The notes under the pieces: generated by a model | Told to the model about the DNA's origin: nothing | Databases searched by the model: none | What the model saw: only the letters and a program-made list of their open reading frames with translations | Part shown: one piece after another, positions 7,962 through 16,497 of the stretch | Layout: every line of letters begins with the position of its first letter | Position numbering within the stretch: the first letter of the stretch is position 1 | Translations under genes and position numbers: made by a program | DNA from: Dehalococcoidia bacterium | GTDB taxonomy: Bacteria; Chloroflexota; Dehalococcoidia; SHYB01 | Direction: 5' to 3' | Length of the DNA stretch: 64,000 bases | Assembly: GCA_009693015.1 (NCBI GenBank) | Contig: SHYB01000006.1 | Coordinates: 1-64,000, forward strand

Positions 7962-9338
7962 ATGGCAGAAACATACGACGTTGCGGTGATCGGCGCGGGG
8001 CCAGGCGGATACATCGCCGCGATCCGCGCGGCGCAACTGGGGATGCGCACGGCGGTCATCGAACGCGGTGCGCTGGGTGGGGTGTGTCTGAACATCGGGT
8101 GCATCCCCAGCAAGGCGCTGCTGCGCAACGCCGAGGTGGTGAACCTGGCGCGGCACGGCGAAACGTTTGGGATCACGTACCGTGATGTGCAGTTCGACAT
8201 GGGCAAGGCGGTGGACCGCAGCCGCGCCGTGGTGGAGCGCATGGTGAAAGGCGTGGCCTTTCTCCTGCGCAAGCACAAGATTGAGGTGATCGCGGGGCAG
8301 GCGCGGCTGACGGCGCCGGGGAAGATCGCGATAGACACGAGCGGGCAGCAGGTGAGCGCCAGGAACATAATTATCGCTACGGGGGCGCGCAACCGGGACC
8401 TGCCGTCGCTGGCGGCGGACGGCAAGGCGGTCATCACCAGCACGGAGGCGCTGGCGCTGCGCACGCCGCCGCGGCATATCGCGATTATCGGCGGAGGCGC
8501 AGTGGGCGTGGAGTTCGCCTATTACTTTCGCGCGTACGGCAGCGAGGTGACAGTGGTGGAGCTGTTGCCGCGACTGGTGCCTCAAGAGGACGAGGAGGTG
8601 AGCAGGCACCTGGAACGCGCCCTGGCGAAGCAGGGGATCGCCGTGCGGACGGGCGCGGGGGTGACGGGGGCGGAGCACGCGGGCGGACGGGTGCGGCTGG
8701 CCCTCAGCGCAGGCGAGCCGGTGGAGTGCGACACGGTGCTGCTGGGGGTGGGCGTGCGTCCCAACTCGGAGGGGCTGGGCCTGGAGGCGCTGGGCGTGGC
8801 GATGGAACGGGGCAATATCGTGATCAACGAACGTATGGCGACGAACGTGCCGGGGCTGTGCGCCATCGGCGATGTGACGGGGAAGCTGCTGCTGGCGCAC
8901 GTGGCATCGGCGCAGGGGGTGGCGGCGGTGGAGGGCATCGCGGGACTGGCGCCCCGGGCGCTGCGCTACGAGGATATGCCGCGGGCAACGTACTGCCAGC
9001 CACAGGCGGCGAGCATCGGCCTCACGGAGGCGCAGGCGAGGGAACGGGGATATGAGATCAAGACGAGCAAGGCCGCGCTCATGGCGTCAGGCAAGGCGGT
9101 GGCGCTGGGGGAGACGGACGGCTTCGTGAAGATCGTTGCCGACGCAAAGACAGGCGAGGTGCTGGGGGCGCACATGCTGGGCCATGACGTATCCGAGCTG
9201 CTGGGAGAGGTGGCGGTGACGCGCCTGCTGGAAGGCACGGCGCTGGAGCTGGGCCGCGCGGTGCATCCGCATCCCACGATCTCGGAATCGCTGATGGAGG
9301 CGGGGCTGGGGATATATGGAGAGTCGCTTAATGTGTAA
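7962..9338 (+). CDS. lpdA: Dihydrolipoyl dehydrogenase (E3)
   Basis: A 458-residue flavoprotein that reoxidises dihydrolipoyl groups of E2 and passes electrons to NAD. The FAD-binding motif GAGPGGYIAAIRAAQLG opens the protein. The redox disulfide is in GGVCLNIGCIPSK, the NAD-binding motif in GGGAVGVEFAYYF, the second FAD motif in GLCAIGDVTG, and the C-terminal His-Glu base pair in HPHPTISES. The ATG at 7962 is selected because GGGGTGA precedes it and the motif starts right away; the longer frame runs through a palindrome. It is second in the lipA-lpdA-pdhA-pdhB-pdhC series, 30 nt before pdhA. Confidence 0.93.
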   Translation: MAETYDVAVIGAGPGGYIAAIRAAQLGMRTAVIERGALGGVCLNIGCIPSKALLRNAEVVNLARHGETFGITYRDVQFDMGKAVDRSRAVVERMVKGVAFLLRKHKIEVIAGQARLTAPGKIAIDTSGQQVSARNIIIATGARNRDLPSLAADGKAVITSTEALALRTPPRHIAIIGGGAVGVEFAYYFRAYGSEVTVVELLPRLVPQEDEEVSRHLERALAKQGIAVRTGAGVTGAEHAGGRVRLALSAGEPVECDTVLLGVGVRPNSEGLGLEALGVAMERGNIVINERMATNVPGLCAIGDVTGKLLLAHVASAQGVAAVEGIAGLAPRALRYEDMPRATYCQPQAASIGLTEAQARERGYEIKTSKAALMASGKAVALGETDGFVKIVADAKTGEVLGAHMLGHDVSELLGEVAVTRLLEGTALELGRAVHPHPTISESLMEAGLGIYGESLNV

Positions 9339-9368
9339 AGCTAGTCGCGGGAAGGCAGAGGTGCGCCG

Positions 9369-10352
9369 ATGGCGATGACGCGCGATGAGATGGGGGTGGA
9401 CAAGGCGACGGCGCTGGGACTGTACGATGTGATGGTGCGCATCCGGAGCTTCGAGGAGAAGTGCGCCGAGATGTATGGGAAGGCGAAGATCGGCGGCTTT
9501 CTGCATCTGTACATCGGCGAGGAGGCGGTGGCGGCGGGCGTCATTCCGCTGCTGGAGGCCCAGGATACGATCGTGAGCCACTACCGCGAGCACGGGCACG
9601 CTATCGCGCGGGGGCTGGACAGCAAGCGGATGATGGCGGAGCTCTTTGGGCGGGCCACGGGCACGAGCAAGGGCAAGGGCGGCTCGATGCATATTTTCGA
9701 TGCATCGAAGGGGTTTCTCGGGGGGTATGCCATCGTCGGCGGGATGATGCCGGTGGCGACGGGCCTGGGGCTGGCGAGCAACTACCTGGGGACGAAGAGC
9801 GTGTGCCTGTGCATCTTCGGCGACGGCGCGGTGAACCAGGGGGAGTTCCACGAGTCGTTCAACCTGGCTTCGCTGTGGAAGCTGCCGGTGGTCTTCCTGT
9901 TGGAGAACAACGGCTTCGGCATGGGGACGCGGGTGGAGCGGGTGCACGCGGGGAAGGAGATGTCCCACCTAGGTGACGCCTTCCAGATCCCTAGCGAGCA
10001 GGTGGACGGCATGGACGTGCTGGCGGTGCGGGAGGTGGCGGCGCGGGCCATTGAGCATGCGCGGAGCGGCAAAGGGCCGTTCTTTCTGGAGGCGGTGTGC
10101 TATCGCTTCCGGGGGCATTCCATGGCCGACGCCATGTCCTACCGCGATAAGGCGGAGGAAGAGGTGTGGCGCAGGCGCGATCCGCTGCCGAACTTCCGGC
10201 GCCTGCTGGCAGAGCGCCGCGCGGCGACGGAGCAGGAGTTGGCGGCGGTGGAGGAACGGGCGGAGCGGGAGATGGCGGATGCGGCGGCGTTCGCCGACGC
10301 CAGCCCCAACCCGCCGCGCGAGGCGATGTATGAGCATATCTACAAGGAGTGA
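9369..10352 (+). CDS. pdhA: Pyruvate (or acetoin/2-oxo acid) dehydrogenase E1 alpha
   Basis: A 327-residue thiamine-diphosphate subunit. The TPP motif begins GDGAVNQGEFHES and ends LLENNGFGMGT. The phosphorylation-loop analogue YRFRGHSMAD and the active-site region SHYREHGHA are present. It forms an alpha2beta2 tetramer with the next gene and decarboxylates 2-oxo acids onto the E2 lipoyl arm. Its length matches the acetoin/pyruvate-type alpha subunit rather than the roughly 400-aa branched-chain type. A GGCAGAGGTGCGCCG stretch precedes the ATG. The gap to the next gene is 7 nt, so translation is probably coupled. The substrate (pyruvate versus acetoin) is not provable from sequence. Confidence 0.92.
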   Translation: MAMTRDEMGVDKATALGLYDVMVRIRSFEEKCAEMYGKAKIGGFLHLYIGEEAVAAGVIPLLEAQDTIVSHYREHGHAIARGLDSKRMMAELFGRATGTSKGKGGSMHIFDASKGFLGGYAIVGGMMPVATGLGLASNYLGTKSVCLCIFGDGAVNQGEFHESFNLASLWKLPVVFLLENNGFGMGTRVERVHAGKEMSHLGDAFQIPSEQVDGMDVLAVREVAARAIEHARSGKGPFFLEAVCYRFRGHSMADAMSYRDKAEEEVWRRRDPLPNFRRLLAERRAATEQELAAVEERAEREMADAAAFADASPNPPREAMYEHIYKE

Positions 10353-10359
10353 ATAGCGC

Positions 10360-11331
10360 ATGGCAGAAATGACGTATCGCGGGGCCTTGCGCGCCACGCT
10401 GCGGGAGGCCCTCCAGCAGGACGAGCGGGTGTTCCTTATGGGGGAGGACATCGGGGCGTACGGCGGGGCGTACGGCGTGACGCAGGGGCTGATGGCGGAG
10501 TTCGGGGAGAAGCGGGTGAAGGATTCGCCCATCGCCGAGTCGGTGCTGGTGGGCTGCGGGGTGGGCGCGGCGATGGCGGGGCTGCGCCCCGTGGTGGAGA
10601 TTATGTCCATCAACTTCAGCCTGCTGGCCTTCGACCAGATCGTGAACGTGGCGGCGAAGTTGCAGTACATGTCCGCGGGGCAGATCAACGTGCCGCTGGT
10701 GATCCGCACGGTGACGGGCGGGGGCAATATGCTGGCGGCTACGCATTCGCAGAGCCTGGAGGGATGGTTCGCCCACGTCCCGGGCCTCAAGGTGGCGGCG
10801 CCGGCGACGCCCGCCGACGCGCGGGGCATGCTGGCGGCGGCGATACGCGACCCCAACCCGGTGATCATTGTGGAGCACTCGCTGCTGTATCCGATCAAGG
10901 GCGAGGTGCCGGACGGGCCGCACGTGACGCCGCTGGGCAAGGCGAAGGTGGTGCGCGCGGGCAAGGATGTGACGATTGTCTCCTATCTGCGGATGACGCT
11001 GACGGCGCTGGCGGCAGCGGAGGAGCTGGCGAAGGAAGGCATTGACGCCGAGGTGGTGGACCTGCGCACACTGCGCCCGCTGGACCGGGAGACGTTTGTG
11101 GCATCGGCGCGCAAGACGCACCGCGCGGTGGTGGTGGAGGAAGGATGGGGGACGTACGGCATCGGCGCGGAGGTGGCGAGCAGCATTGCCAGCGCGGCGT
11201 TCGACGAACTGGACGCGCCGGTGGCGCGGGTGTCAGGGGAGGACGTGCCCATGCCGTATAACAAGGAGCTGGAGCGGGCGGCGATACCCGACGCGGCGCG
11301 GATTGTCGCCGCGGTGAAGTCGTTGCTGTAG
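10360..11331 (+). CDS. pdhB: Pyruvate (or acetoin/2-oxo acid) dehydrogenase E1 beta
   Basis: A 323-residue transketolase-like beta subunit. It starts MAEMTYRGALRATLREAL and contains the family blocks FLMGEDIGAYGGAYGVTQGL, DSPIAESVLVGCGVGAAM, GLRPVVEIMSINFSLLAFDQ and the C-terminal half VVDLRTLRPLD with VVVEEGWGTYGIGAE. It provides part of the TPP pyrimidine-binding site and docks to E2. The start lies 7 nt after pdhA. The gap to pdhC is 42 nt. Confidence 0.93.
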   Translation: MAEMTYRGALRATLREALQQDERVFLMGEDIGAYGGAYGVTQGLMAEFGEKRVKDSPIAESVLVGCGVGAAMAGLRPVVEIMSINFSLLAFDQIVNVAAKLQYMSAGQINVPLVIRTVTGGGNMLAATHSQSLEGWFAHVPGLKVAAPATPADARGMLAAAIRDPNPVIIVEHSLLYPIKGEVPDGPHVTPLGKAKVVRAGKDVTIVSYLRMTLTALAAAEELAKEGIDAEVVDLRTLRPLDRETFVASARKTHRAVVVEEGWGTYGIGAEVASSIASAAFDELDAPVARVSGEDVPMPYNKELERAAIPDAARIVAAVKSLL

Positions 11332-11373
11332 CAAGCAGCTTGCGGCAGGAGCCGCGCCGCGCAAAGGAGCGCC

Positions 11374-12696
11374 ATGGCCACGGACGTGATCATGCCCCAG
11401 ATGGGGTTCGATATGAAGGAAGGCACGCTGGTGCGCTGGCTGAAGCGCGAGGGCGATGCCGTGCGGAAGGGCGAGATGATCGCCGAGATCGAGACGGACA
11501 AGGCCGTGGTGGAGATCGAGGCGTTCGGCTCGGGCGTGCTGCGCAAGACGTATGTGGGAGAGGGGCAGACGGTGCCGGTGGGCTATGTGATCGGGGTCAT
11601 CGCCGCGGCGGGGGAGACGGTGGGAGACAGGCCGGCGGGCGGCGCGCCTCCAAAGGCGTCACCCGCACACCACCCTTCCCCGGGCAAGGGGGTTGCGGCT
11701 GCGCCTGCGTCGGGCGAGGCAATGCAGCGCCCGCAATCTTCAGCATCCCATGAGCGGGCAGGGGGCCAGCCCATGCCCGCGTCCGGCGAGGCAGTGCAGC
11801 GCGCGCAATCTTCAGCATCCCTTGAGCGGTTAAAAGTGTCGCCGCTGGCGAAGCGGGAGGCGGAGGAGCGCAAGATTGATCTGGCGCAGGTGACGGGCAC
11901 GGGGCCGGGGGGTCGCATCACGCGGGAGGATGTTGTACGGCAGGCCACGCAGGCAGGGACGCCGGCAAAGGCGGGGCCCGCAACGCCGGCGCTTGGTGCG
12001 GCAACGCTAAGATTTGGGGAGACGGCGCCCTTGACGCGGATGCGCCAGGCCATCGCGCGGAACATGACGCGGAGCAAGCAAGAGATCCCGCATGTGTACA
12101 TCACGGCGGCAATGGACATGACGCGCGCCGTGGACTTGCGCCAGCAGCTGAACGAGGCGCTGGGCGCGGAGGCGCGGGTGAGCGTGAACGATATGGTGCT
12201 GCGGGCGTGCGCGCTGGCGCTGCGGGGGTATCCGGTGTTCAACGCCAGCTACACCGAGGCGGGGATCACAGTGCATCCGCAGATCAATATCGGGATGGCG
12301 ATCGCGCTGCCCGACGGCTTGGTGGCCCCGGCAATCCTGGAGTGCGACAAAAAGAGCGTGGCGGAGATCGCCCAGGCATCGAAGGTGCTGGCGGAGAGAG
12401 CGCGCGCGGGGCGGCTCACGGCGCAGGAATACACCGGGGCGACGTTCAACGTGACCAACCTGGGGATGCATCAGGTGGAAAGTTTTTCGGCGATTATCAC
12501 TCCGCCGCAGACTGGGGCGCTGGCGGTGGGCGCGGTGCAGCAGGAGCCGGTGGTGCGCGGCGGCCAGGTGCAGGAGGCGAGTGTCATGCGGGTGACGCTG
12601 TCGCTGGACCATCGCGCCGCCGACGGAGCGCAGGGCGCACTGTTCTTGAAGGATGTGCGGGCGCTCTTGGAGAATCCCGTCCGGCTTCTGTTGTAG
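11374..12696 (+). CDS. pdhC: Dihydrolipoamide acetyltransferase (E2)
   Basis: A 440-residue swinging-arm core enzyme. A single lipoyl domain occupies residues about 1-77, with the lipoylated Lys in EIETDKAVVEIE. A 65-residue Ala/Pro/Ser linker holds two near-identical 18-residue repeats. The E3/E1-binding domain follows (SPLAKREAEERKIDLAQVTG, GPGGRITREDV). The catalytic domain ends with SLDHRAADGAQ, the His-Asp-Gly active-site motif of CoA acyltransferases. The Shine-Dalgarno AAAGGAG precedes the ATG. This is the last gene of the PDH unit; the next gene has its own leader. Confidence 0.93.
   Translation: MATDVIMPQMGFDMKEGTLVRWLKREGDAVRKGEMIAEIETDKAVVEIEAFGSGVLRKTYVGEGQTVPVGYVIGVIAAAGETVGDRPAGGAPPKASPAHHPSPGKGVAAAPASGEAMQRPQSSASHERAGGQPMPASGEAVQRAQSSASLERLKVSPLAKREAEERKIDLAQVTGTGPGGRITREDVVRQATQAGTPAKAGPATPALGAATLRFGETAPLTRMRQAIARNMTRSKQEIPHVYITAAMDMTRAVDLRQQLNEALGAEARVSVNDMVLRACALALRGYPVFNASYTEAGITVHPQINIGMAIALPDGLVAPAILECDKKSVAEIAQASKVLAERARAGRLTAQEYTGATFNVTNLGMHQVESFSAIITPPQTGALAVGAVQQEPVVRGGQVQEASVMRVTLSLDHRAADGAQGALFLKDVRALLENPVRLLL
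11704..11829 (+). repeat. In-frame direct repeat in the E2 linker
   Basis: Two 54-bp units (11704-11757 and 11776-11829) separated by 18 bp encode PASGEAMQRPQSSASHER and PASGEAVQRAQSSASLER, 15 of 18 residues identical. They lie in the flexible linker after the lipoyl domain. Just upstream is a palindromic CTTCCCCGGGCAAGGGG stretch similar in style to family C repeats, so the linker may have grown by insertion and duplication of non-coding repeat DNA. Confidence 0.75.
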
Positions 12697-12822
12697 CCGT
12701 ATCAAACCTCGGCGCGGCGACCCTGCCGATTTCCAGGTATGGACAGGGATCAAAAGATATGCTAAGATTGGGCCATGTTGAGTCTGTCTAAGACTCAAAT
12801 CAATGTTTTGTAAGGGGGACGC

Positions 12823-13032
12823 ATGGCATACAGCACGGTCAGCAAGAAGTCGGGCAAAACTTACTATCTTCATTCCAAGGATGTTACCCTGAAGGGTGGC
12901 CAGAAGCAGCGGATTTTCTACTTCGCGGGCGCCGCTGCCACGAACGCGCTGAACGCTCTGCCTGCCGGCTATAAGGTCGTGGAGAACGAGCGCACCGGCC
13001 TGCCCCTGTTGAAGAAGACCACGACGAAGTAA
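12823..13032 (+). CDS. Conserved small basic protein of unknown function
   Basis: A 69-residue protein beginning MAYSTVSKKSGKTYYLHSKD, followed by VTLKGGQKQRIFYFAG and ending GLPLLKKTTTK. The Lys-rich, Tyr/Phe-containing beta pattern suggests a small nucleic-acid or ribosome-associated fold, but no function is known to me. Proteins with this KTYYLHSK-type opening recur as hypothetical genes in Chloroflexota. The Shine-Dalgarno AAGGGGG is 5 nt before the ATG. A hairpin with pyrimidine tail follows at 13049-13096, so it is probably a single-gene transcript. Codon use is less G/C-biased at third positions than its neighbours, as in highly expressed genes. Confidence 0.8.
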   Translation: MAYSTVSKKSGKTYYLHSKDVTLKGGQKQRIFYFAGAAATNALNALPAGYKVVENERTGLPLLKKTTTK

Positions 13033-13048
13033 CGGTACGAGCGCGTAC

Positions 13049-13096
13049 GCCGGCGCCGCTGGGACGTATGTCCTGCGGCGCGGGCGTTTCCTCTTC
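13049..13096 (+). terminator. Probable terminator after the 69-aa gene
   Basis: The arms GCCGGCGCCGC and GCGGCGCGGGC pair with one mismatch around an inner GGAC/GTCC pair. A pyrimidine-rich tail TTTCCTCTTCT follows. This placement right after the stop codon at 13032 fits a Rho-independent terminator, though the tail is interrupted by C. Confidence 0.5.
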
Positions 13097-13170
13097 TGCG
13101 CAGCGCTCCCTGCTTGCTTCTGAAGCTGGGAGCGCGGGTGTAACCTTTGTGCTGTCCCGTGATGGCGCAC

Positions 13171-13195
13171 GATTCGCCGTCTCACACGGCGAATC
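13171..13195. promoter_or_regulatory. Perfect palindrome upstream of tldE-like gene
   Basis: GATTCGCCGT and ACGGCGAATC are perfect 10-nt inverted arms with a 5-nt spacer (CTCAC). They end 36 nt before the ATG at 13232 and are followed directly by GGAGGAG. The element could be a repressor operator or an mRNA hairpin that controls access to a ribosome site. There is no direct evidence for the binding factor. Confidence 0.45.
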
Positions 13196-13231
13196 GGAGG
13201 AGTGCCGCGCGCTCGCCGGCCGGAGAGCAGC

Positions 13232-14569
13232 ATGCAGGGCGAAGGGGTTGCCCGCCGCCTGGCGGAGCGGGCGTTGCGCCTCTCCGCCGCCCGCGACACG
13301 GAGATCACCATCGCTACGGTGGACTCGTCGCTGACGCGGTTTGCGCGGAACGAAGTGCACCAGAACGTCACCCAACGGGATACGACGGTCTCCATCCGCG
13401 CGGGCTATGCGCGGCGTTACGGGACGGCGGCGACCAACGATCTCTCCGATGCCGGGTTGCGCGCCGCCGCGGAGCAGGCGCTGGCGATCGCACAGGCGCT
13501 CCCTGACGAGGCGGAGTTCTTGCCGCTGGCGTCGCCGCAGCCGCTGCCCGCAGCCGGCGGCTTTTCCATCAGCACCGCGGAGCACGGCCCGATGCAACGC
13601 GCGGCGGCGGTGCGGGCGATATGCGGGGTCGCCGCCTCGTACGGATTGCACGCCGCGGGGGCGTTTCGCGATGATACCGGCGAGACGGTGATCGCCAGCA
13701 GCGCGGGGCTGTTCGCCAGGCACGCCTGGACGAGCGCTGAGCTGACGACGGTGATGCTGGGCGAGGATAGCTCGGGATACGCGGGGAGGCTGGCGGCGAA
13801 TGTCGATGAGATTGACGGCGAAGCAGTGGCCCGCGAGGCGGCAGGCAAGGCGGTGCGCGGGAGGAATCCCCAGGCGGCGGCGCCGGGCGAGTACGATGTG
13901 GTGCTGGAGCCGCCGGCAGTGAGCGATCTGCTGGATTTCCTGGGCTACGTCAGCTTCGGCGCATTGGCGGTGCAGGAGGGGCGGAGCTTCCTCACGGGAC
14001 GCCTGGGGCAACGGGTGATGAGCGAGCAGGTGACGATCGCCGACGATCCGCTGGACGCCTCAGGGCTGGTGCGCCCGTTCGACGCCGAGGGCGCACCGGC
14101 GCAGCGGGTGGAGATGATCAAGGACGGCGTGGCGCATTCGCCGGTGTACGACCGCAGAACGGCGGCGAAGGCCGGGGCGCGGTCCACGGGACATGCGCTG
14201 TCTGCGGAGTCGGCGATGGGGCCGCTGCCGCTCAACATGTCGCTGGCGCGGGGACAGAAGAGCGTGGAGGAGCTGGTCGCCGGGGTGCGGCGCGGGCTGC
14301 TGGTGACGCGGTTCTGGTACACGCGGGTGGTGCATCCCCTCACGGTGCAGATGACGGGCATGACGCGGGATGGGACGTTCCTCATCGAGAACGGCGAGGT
14401 GGCGGGGGCGGTGCGGAACCTGCGCTTCACGGAGAGCTACCTGGAAGCGCTGGGGCGGGTGCAGGGCGTGGGCAGGGAGCTTCGGCTGGTGCGGGAGTTT
14501 TTCGCGGCGAACCGTGTGCCTGCGCTGGCGGTCGCCGGATGGCATTTCACCGGCGCAGCGGAGCACTAG
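13232..14569 (+). CDS. TldD/PmbA family protein, TldE-like
   Basis: A 445-residue protein with the family layout: N-terminal alpha/beta domain (DTEITIATVDSSLTRFARNE, VSIRAGYARRYGTAATNDLS) and C-terminal beta-barrel domain (GEYDVVLEPPAVSDLLDFLG, GVAHSPVYDRRTA, NGEVAGAVRNLRFTESYLEAL). The HExxxH zinc motif of the active TldD subunit is not seen, so this looks like the non-catalytic TldE/PmbA partner. TldD-TldE heterodimers degrade unfolded peptides and mature modified peptides such as microcins. No tldD lies in the window. The ATG at 13232 has GGAGAG before it; the longer GTG start at 13202 lacks proper spacing. Confidence 0.85.
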   Translation: MQGEGVARRLAERALRLSAARDTEITIATVDSSLTRFARNEVHQNVTQRDTTVSIRAGYARRYGTAATNDLSDAGLRAAAEQALAIAQALPDEAEFLPLASPQPLPAAGGFSISTAEHGPMQRAAAVRAICGVAASYGLHAAGAFRDDTGETVIASSAGLFARHAWTSAELTTVMLGEDSSGYAGRLAANVDEIDGEAVAREAAGKAVRGRNPQAAAPGEYDVVLEPPAVSDLLDFLGYVSFGALAVQEGRSFLTGRLGQRVMSEQVTIADDPLDASGLVRPFDAEGAPAQRVEMIKDGVAHSPVYDRRTAAKAGARSTGHALSAESAMGPLPLNMSLARGQKSVEELVAGVRRGLLVTRFWYTRVVHPLTVQMTGMTRDGTFLIENGEVAGAVRNLRFTESYLEALGRVQGVGRELRLVREFFAANRVPALAVAGWHFTGAAEH

Positions 14570-14575
14570 CGGCAC

Positions 14576-14848
14576 ATGGAAGCTCTATGGCTCGCGGTGG
14601 GATCGGTGGCGGCGGCGCTGACCACGCTGGGATTCGTCCCCCAGGTAATAAAGATGTGGCGCACCAAGTCCGTGGGGGACCTGAGCGCGCTGACGTTCGC
14701 CCAGTTTTTCGCCGGGGTGACGCTGTGGACGTTCTACGGCTTCCACCTGGGCGACCCCGTGGTGCTGGTGTCAAACTTCGTGATGCTGGGGAACCTTCTC
14801 GTGGCGATTGTGCTGTTTGCCAGGTACCGCAGACGGGGCCCGGGCTAG
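14576..14848 (+). CDS. SemiSWEET-type sugar transporter (MtN3/PQ-loop)
   Basis: A 90-residue membrane protein with three hydrophobic helices (LWLAVGSVAAALTTLGFVP, ALTFAQFFAGVTLWTFYGF, VVLVSNFVMLGNLLVAIVLF). The PQ motif lies in GFVPQVIKMWRTKSVGDLS, and the NFVMLGN segment matches the conserved Asn in the sugar site of SemiSWEETs. Members work as dimers that let mono- or disaccharides equilibrate across the inner membrane. It starts 7 nt after the TldE-like gene, so it is probably cotranscribed. Its last codon overlaps the end of the convergent DUF2851 gene. Confidence 0.85.
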   Translation: MEALWLAVGSVAAALTTLGFVPQVIKMWRTKSVGDLSALTFAQFFAGVTLWTFYGFHLGDPVVLVSNFVMLGNLLVAIVLFARYRRRGPG

Positions 14849-16101
14849 CAGGGCGCGCCGCCGAGGACGCAGCCGTTGCAGAGTAAGCCGTGGCAGCGGC
14901 GACGGTACAGGCCCAGCAGGCCCTGCTGGCGGCGCGCCGTGGTGACGATCCACGAGGCCCGCTCGGGCATGAGCATGTGCTCCATGCGGGCGAGCAGGTG
15001 GTTTTTCCCAAGGGGCGGCCAGCAGCCGTAAAGTTCCCGCGCCCGCTGTGCCAGCGGGGCGTCGTTCTGGAGCGCGGCCCAGGCGAGGGCGAAGGGGAGA
15101 ACCACGTTGACAATGATGTCGTCAGCGCGGGTTTTCTTGCAGCACGGCGTCACGCAAGGCTTGGAGCAGGCCGCCCGCGGCATGCCGCGCCACGAGCGCC
15201 GCGGCGGCGGCGATACGCCGCGCGGGGAGGTTTTCCGGGCGCACGCGGAACGTTCGCCAGGGCGTGGCGATTGGGGTCATGATCCCGCCATGCCGCGTCC
15301 AAGCGCGGTCAAGATCGCTGGTGTCATCGTCTGCGCCGTCTGTGCCGGTGAGGCCGCGCTGGGAGGGAAGAAGGCCTGCCGTGCCCAGGAAAAGCGCTTC
15401 CAGGGTGACGCCCGCCGCGTCCGGCGCAAGAGCAAGGGCGTGCGCCGCACTCTATCCCACGGGAGACGCTGCGTCAGCTCGGCAAATGGGCGCTGGTTGC
15501 TGCTGTAGCCCAGGGCGGCGAGGATTGCGGCGTAGAGGGTTTGCTCTGAACCGTCCGCGGCGATGCTTGCGGCGAACGCCGACGCCTTGGCCTCCAGCCT
15601 GCGGTCTCCTTCTGCATCCAGCGCCGCGCCGAGCGCGGCCTCCGCCATCAGCGGGGCGTGGCGCACGCAGGGGCGGGGGTCCGGCGGGAGGTTTTCCCCC
15701 GCTCCAGTGAGCAGCGCCAGCGGCGGCTGGCCTTCAGTGATATTGCCGGCGGGAGATCCGCTCCAGGCGACGTGGAGGGCGACGGCCTGGTAGGCGGCAT
15801 CTGCGTGATGGCCGTGGCGGCACCAGTCGCCCGCCTGGACGTGCATTTCCACGTCGCCGCGCAGCTCGCGGCCATCGGCACGGCGCAGCACCGCGCCGGT
15901 GAAATCGGGGCCGCTCCCGGTGTTGGGCCAGCCGGGGAAGACGACGGTGACAGCAGCGCCATCGGCCAGGCGCACGGCAGGGATGCGCCGCTCGCGCCAC
16001 AGGCGGTGCAGCGCCGCTTCACCCGGCAGCGCTTTCGCTGCGGAGGAGGGAGACGCCAGGGCAGCCTTGGGGCTTGCCCCTATGGCCTTGGGTCTACCCA
16101 T
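14845..16101 (-). pseudogene. DUF2851 family gene broken by two frameshifts
   Basis: The leftward reading starts at ATG 16101 and shows DUF2851 hallmarks (ELRGDVEMHVQAGDWCRHGH, YQAVALHVAWSG). Near 15425-15440 the family-like sequence moves to another frame (LAPDAAGVTLEALFLGTAGL, then FRVRPENLPARRIAAAAALV). Near 15125-15145, at a run of four A on the coding strand, it shifts again to DDIIVNVVLPFALAWAAL and ends RRQQGLLGLYRRRCHGL. Read across all three frames the protein would be about 418 residues, near the usual family length. Function of DUF2851 is unknown. The start overlaps the upstream XRE gene by 8 nt. Either a true pseudogene or sequencing errors. Confidence 0.72.
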
Positions 16102-16372
16102 CGCCTTGGTCCGTGCGAGTAGCCTGTTCCGTGTGCGTGGCGGCACGGTAGGGGCGCTCGGCGCGTTCGGCAAGGACGCCGAGCATCATGGACGACGCCC
16201 CCCGCGGCGCATACACGCCGGTCTCCCATTCGCTGATCGTCTGCTGTCGCACGCCAAGGTGGCGCGCCATCTCCTCCTGGCTGATATCTAACTTTTGCCG
16301 CAGCGCCTGCACTCGCGTCGCGTTCCAATCTTTTGCCGCTGTTTTGGCCGTGGGCGGGGGATTCTTGGTCAT
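16094..16372 (-). CDS. XRE-family helix-turn-helix regulator
   Basis: A 92-residue protein. Residues about 19-55 form a Cro/C1-type helix-turn-helix: VQALRQKLDISQEEMARHLG, VRQQTISEWETGVYAP. The rest is a short Ala/Arg/Thr tail with no known effector domain. The end overlaps the start of the DUF2851 gene (ATG at 16101), which suggests translational coupling and perhaps a shared, toxin-antitoxin-like or MqsA/HigA-like layout, though no toxin motif is seen in DUF2851. The inverted repeat CTACACGGTAGCGTGTAG just upstream (16382-16399) may be its own operator. Confidence 0.82.
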   Translation of the reverse strand: MTKNPPPTAKTAAKDWNATRVQALRQKLDISQEEMARHLGVRQQTISEWETGVYAPRGASSMMLGVLAERAERPYRAATHTEQATRTDQGDG

Positions 16373-16381
16373 GCCGACATC

Positions 16382-16399
16382 CTACACGGTAGCGTGTAG
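16382..16399. promoter_or_regulatory. Inverted repeat upstream of XRE regulator
   Basis: CTACACG-GTAG-CGTGTAG is a perfect 7-nt palindrome ten bases upstream of the XRE gene start. This position and size fit an autoregulatory operator for a Cro-like dimer. Confidence 0.5.
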
Positions 16400-16497
16400 A
16401 AAGGCAAGACGGCGGCCTGGTCAGCTGCAGAGGAGACGGCGCAAGTTTGGAGGCTTGCTTCCGGAGGCAGGAAATAGCCAGGAGCGCCGCCGCCCTC

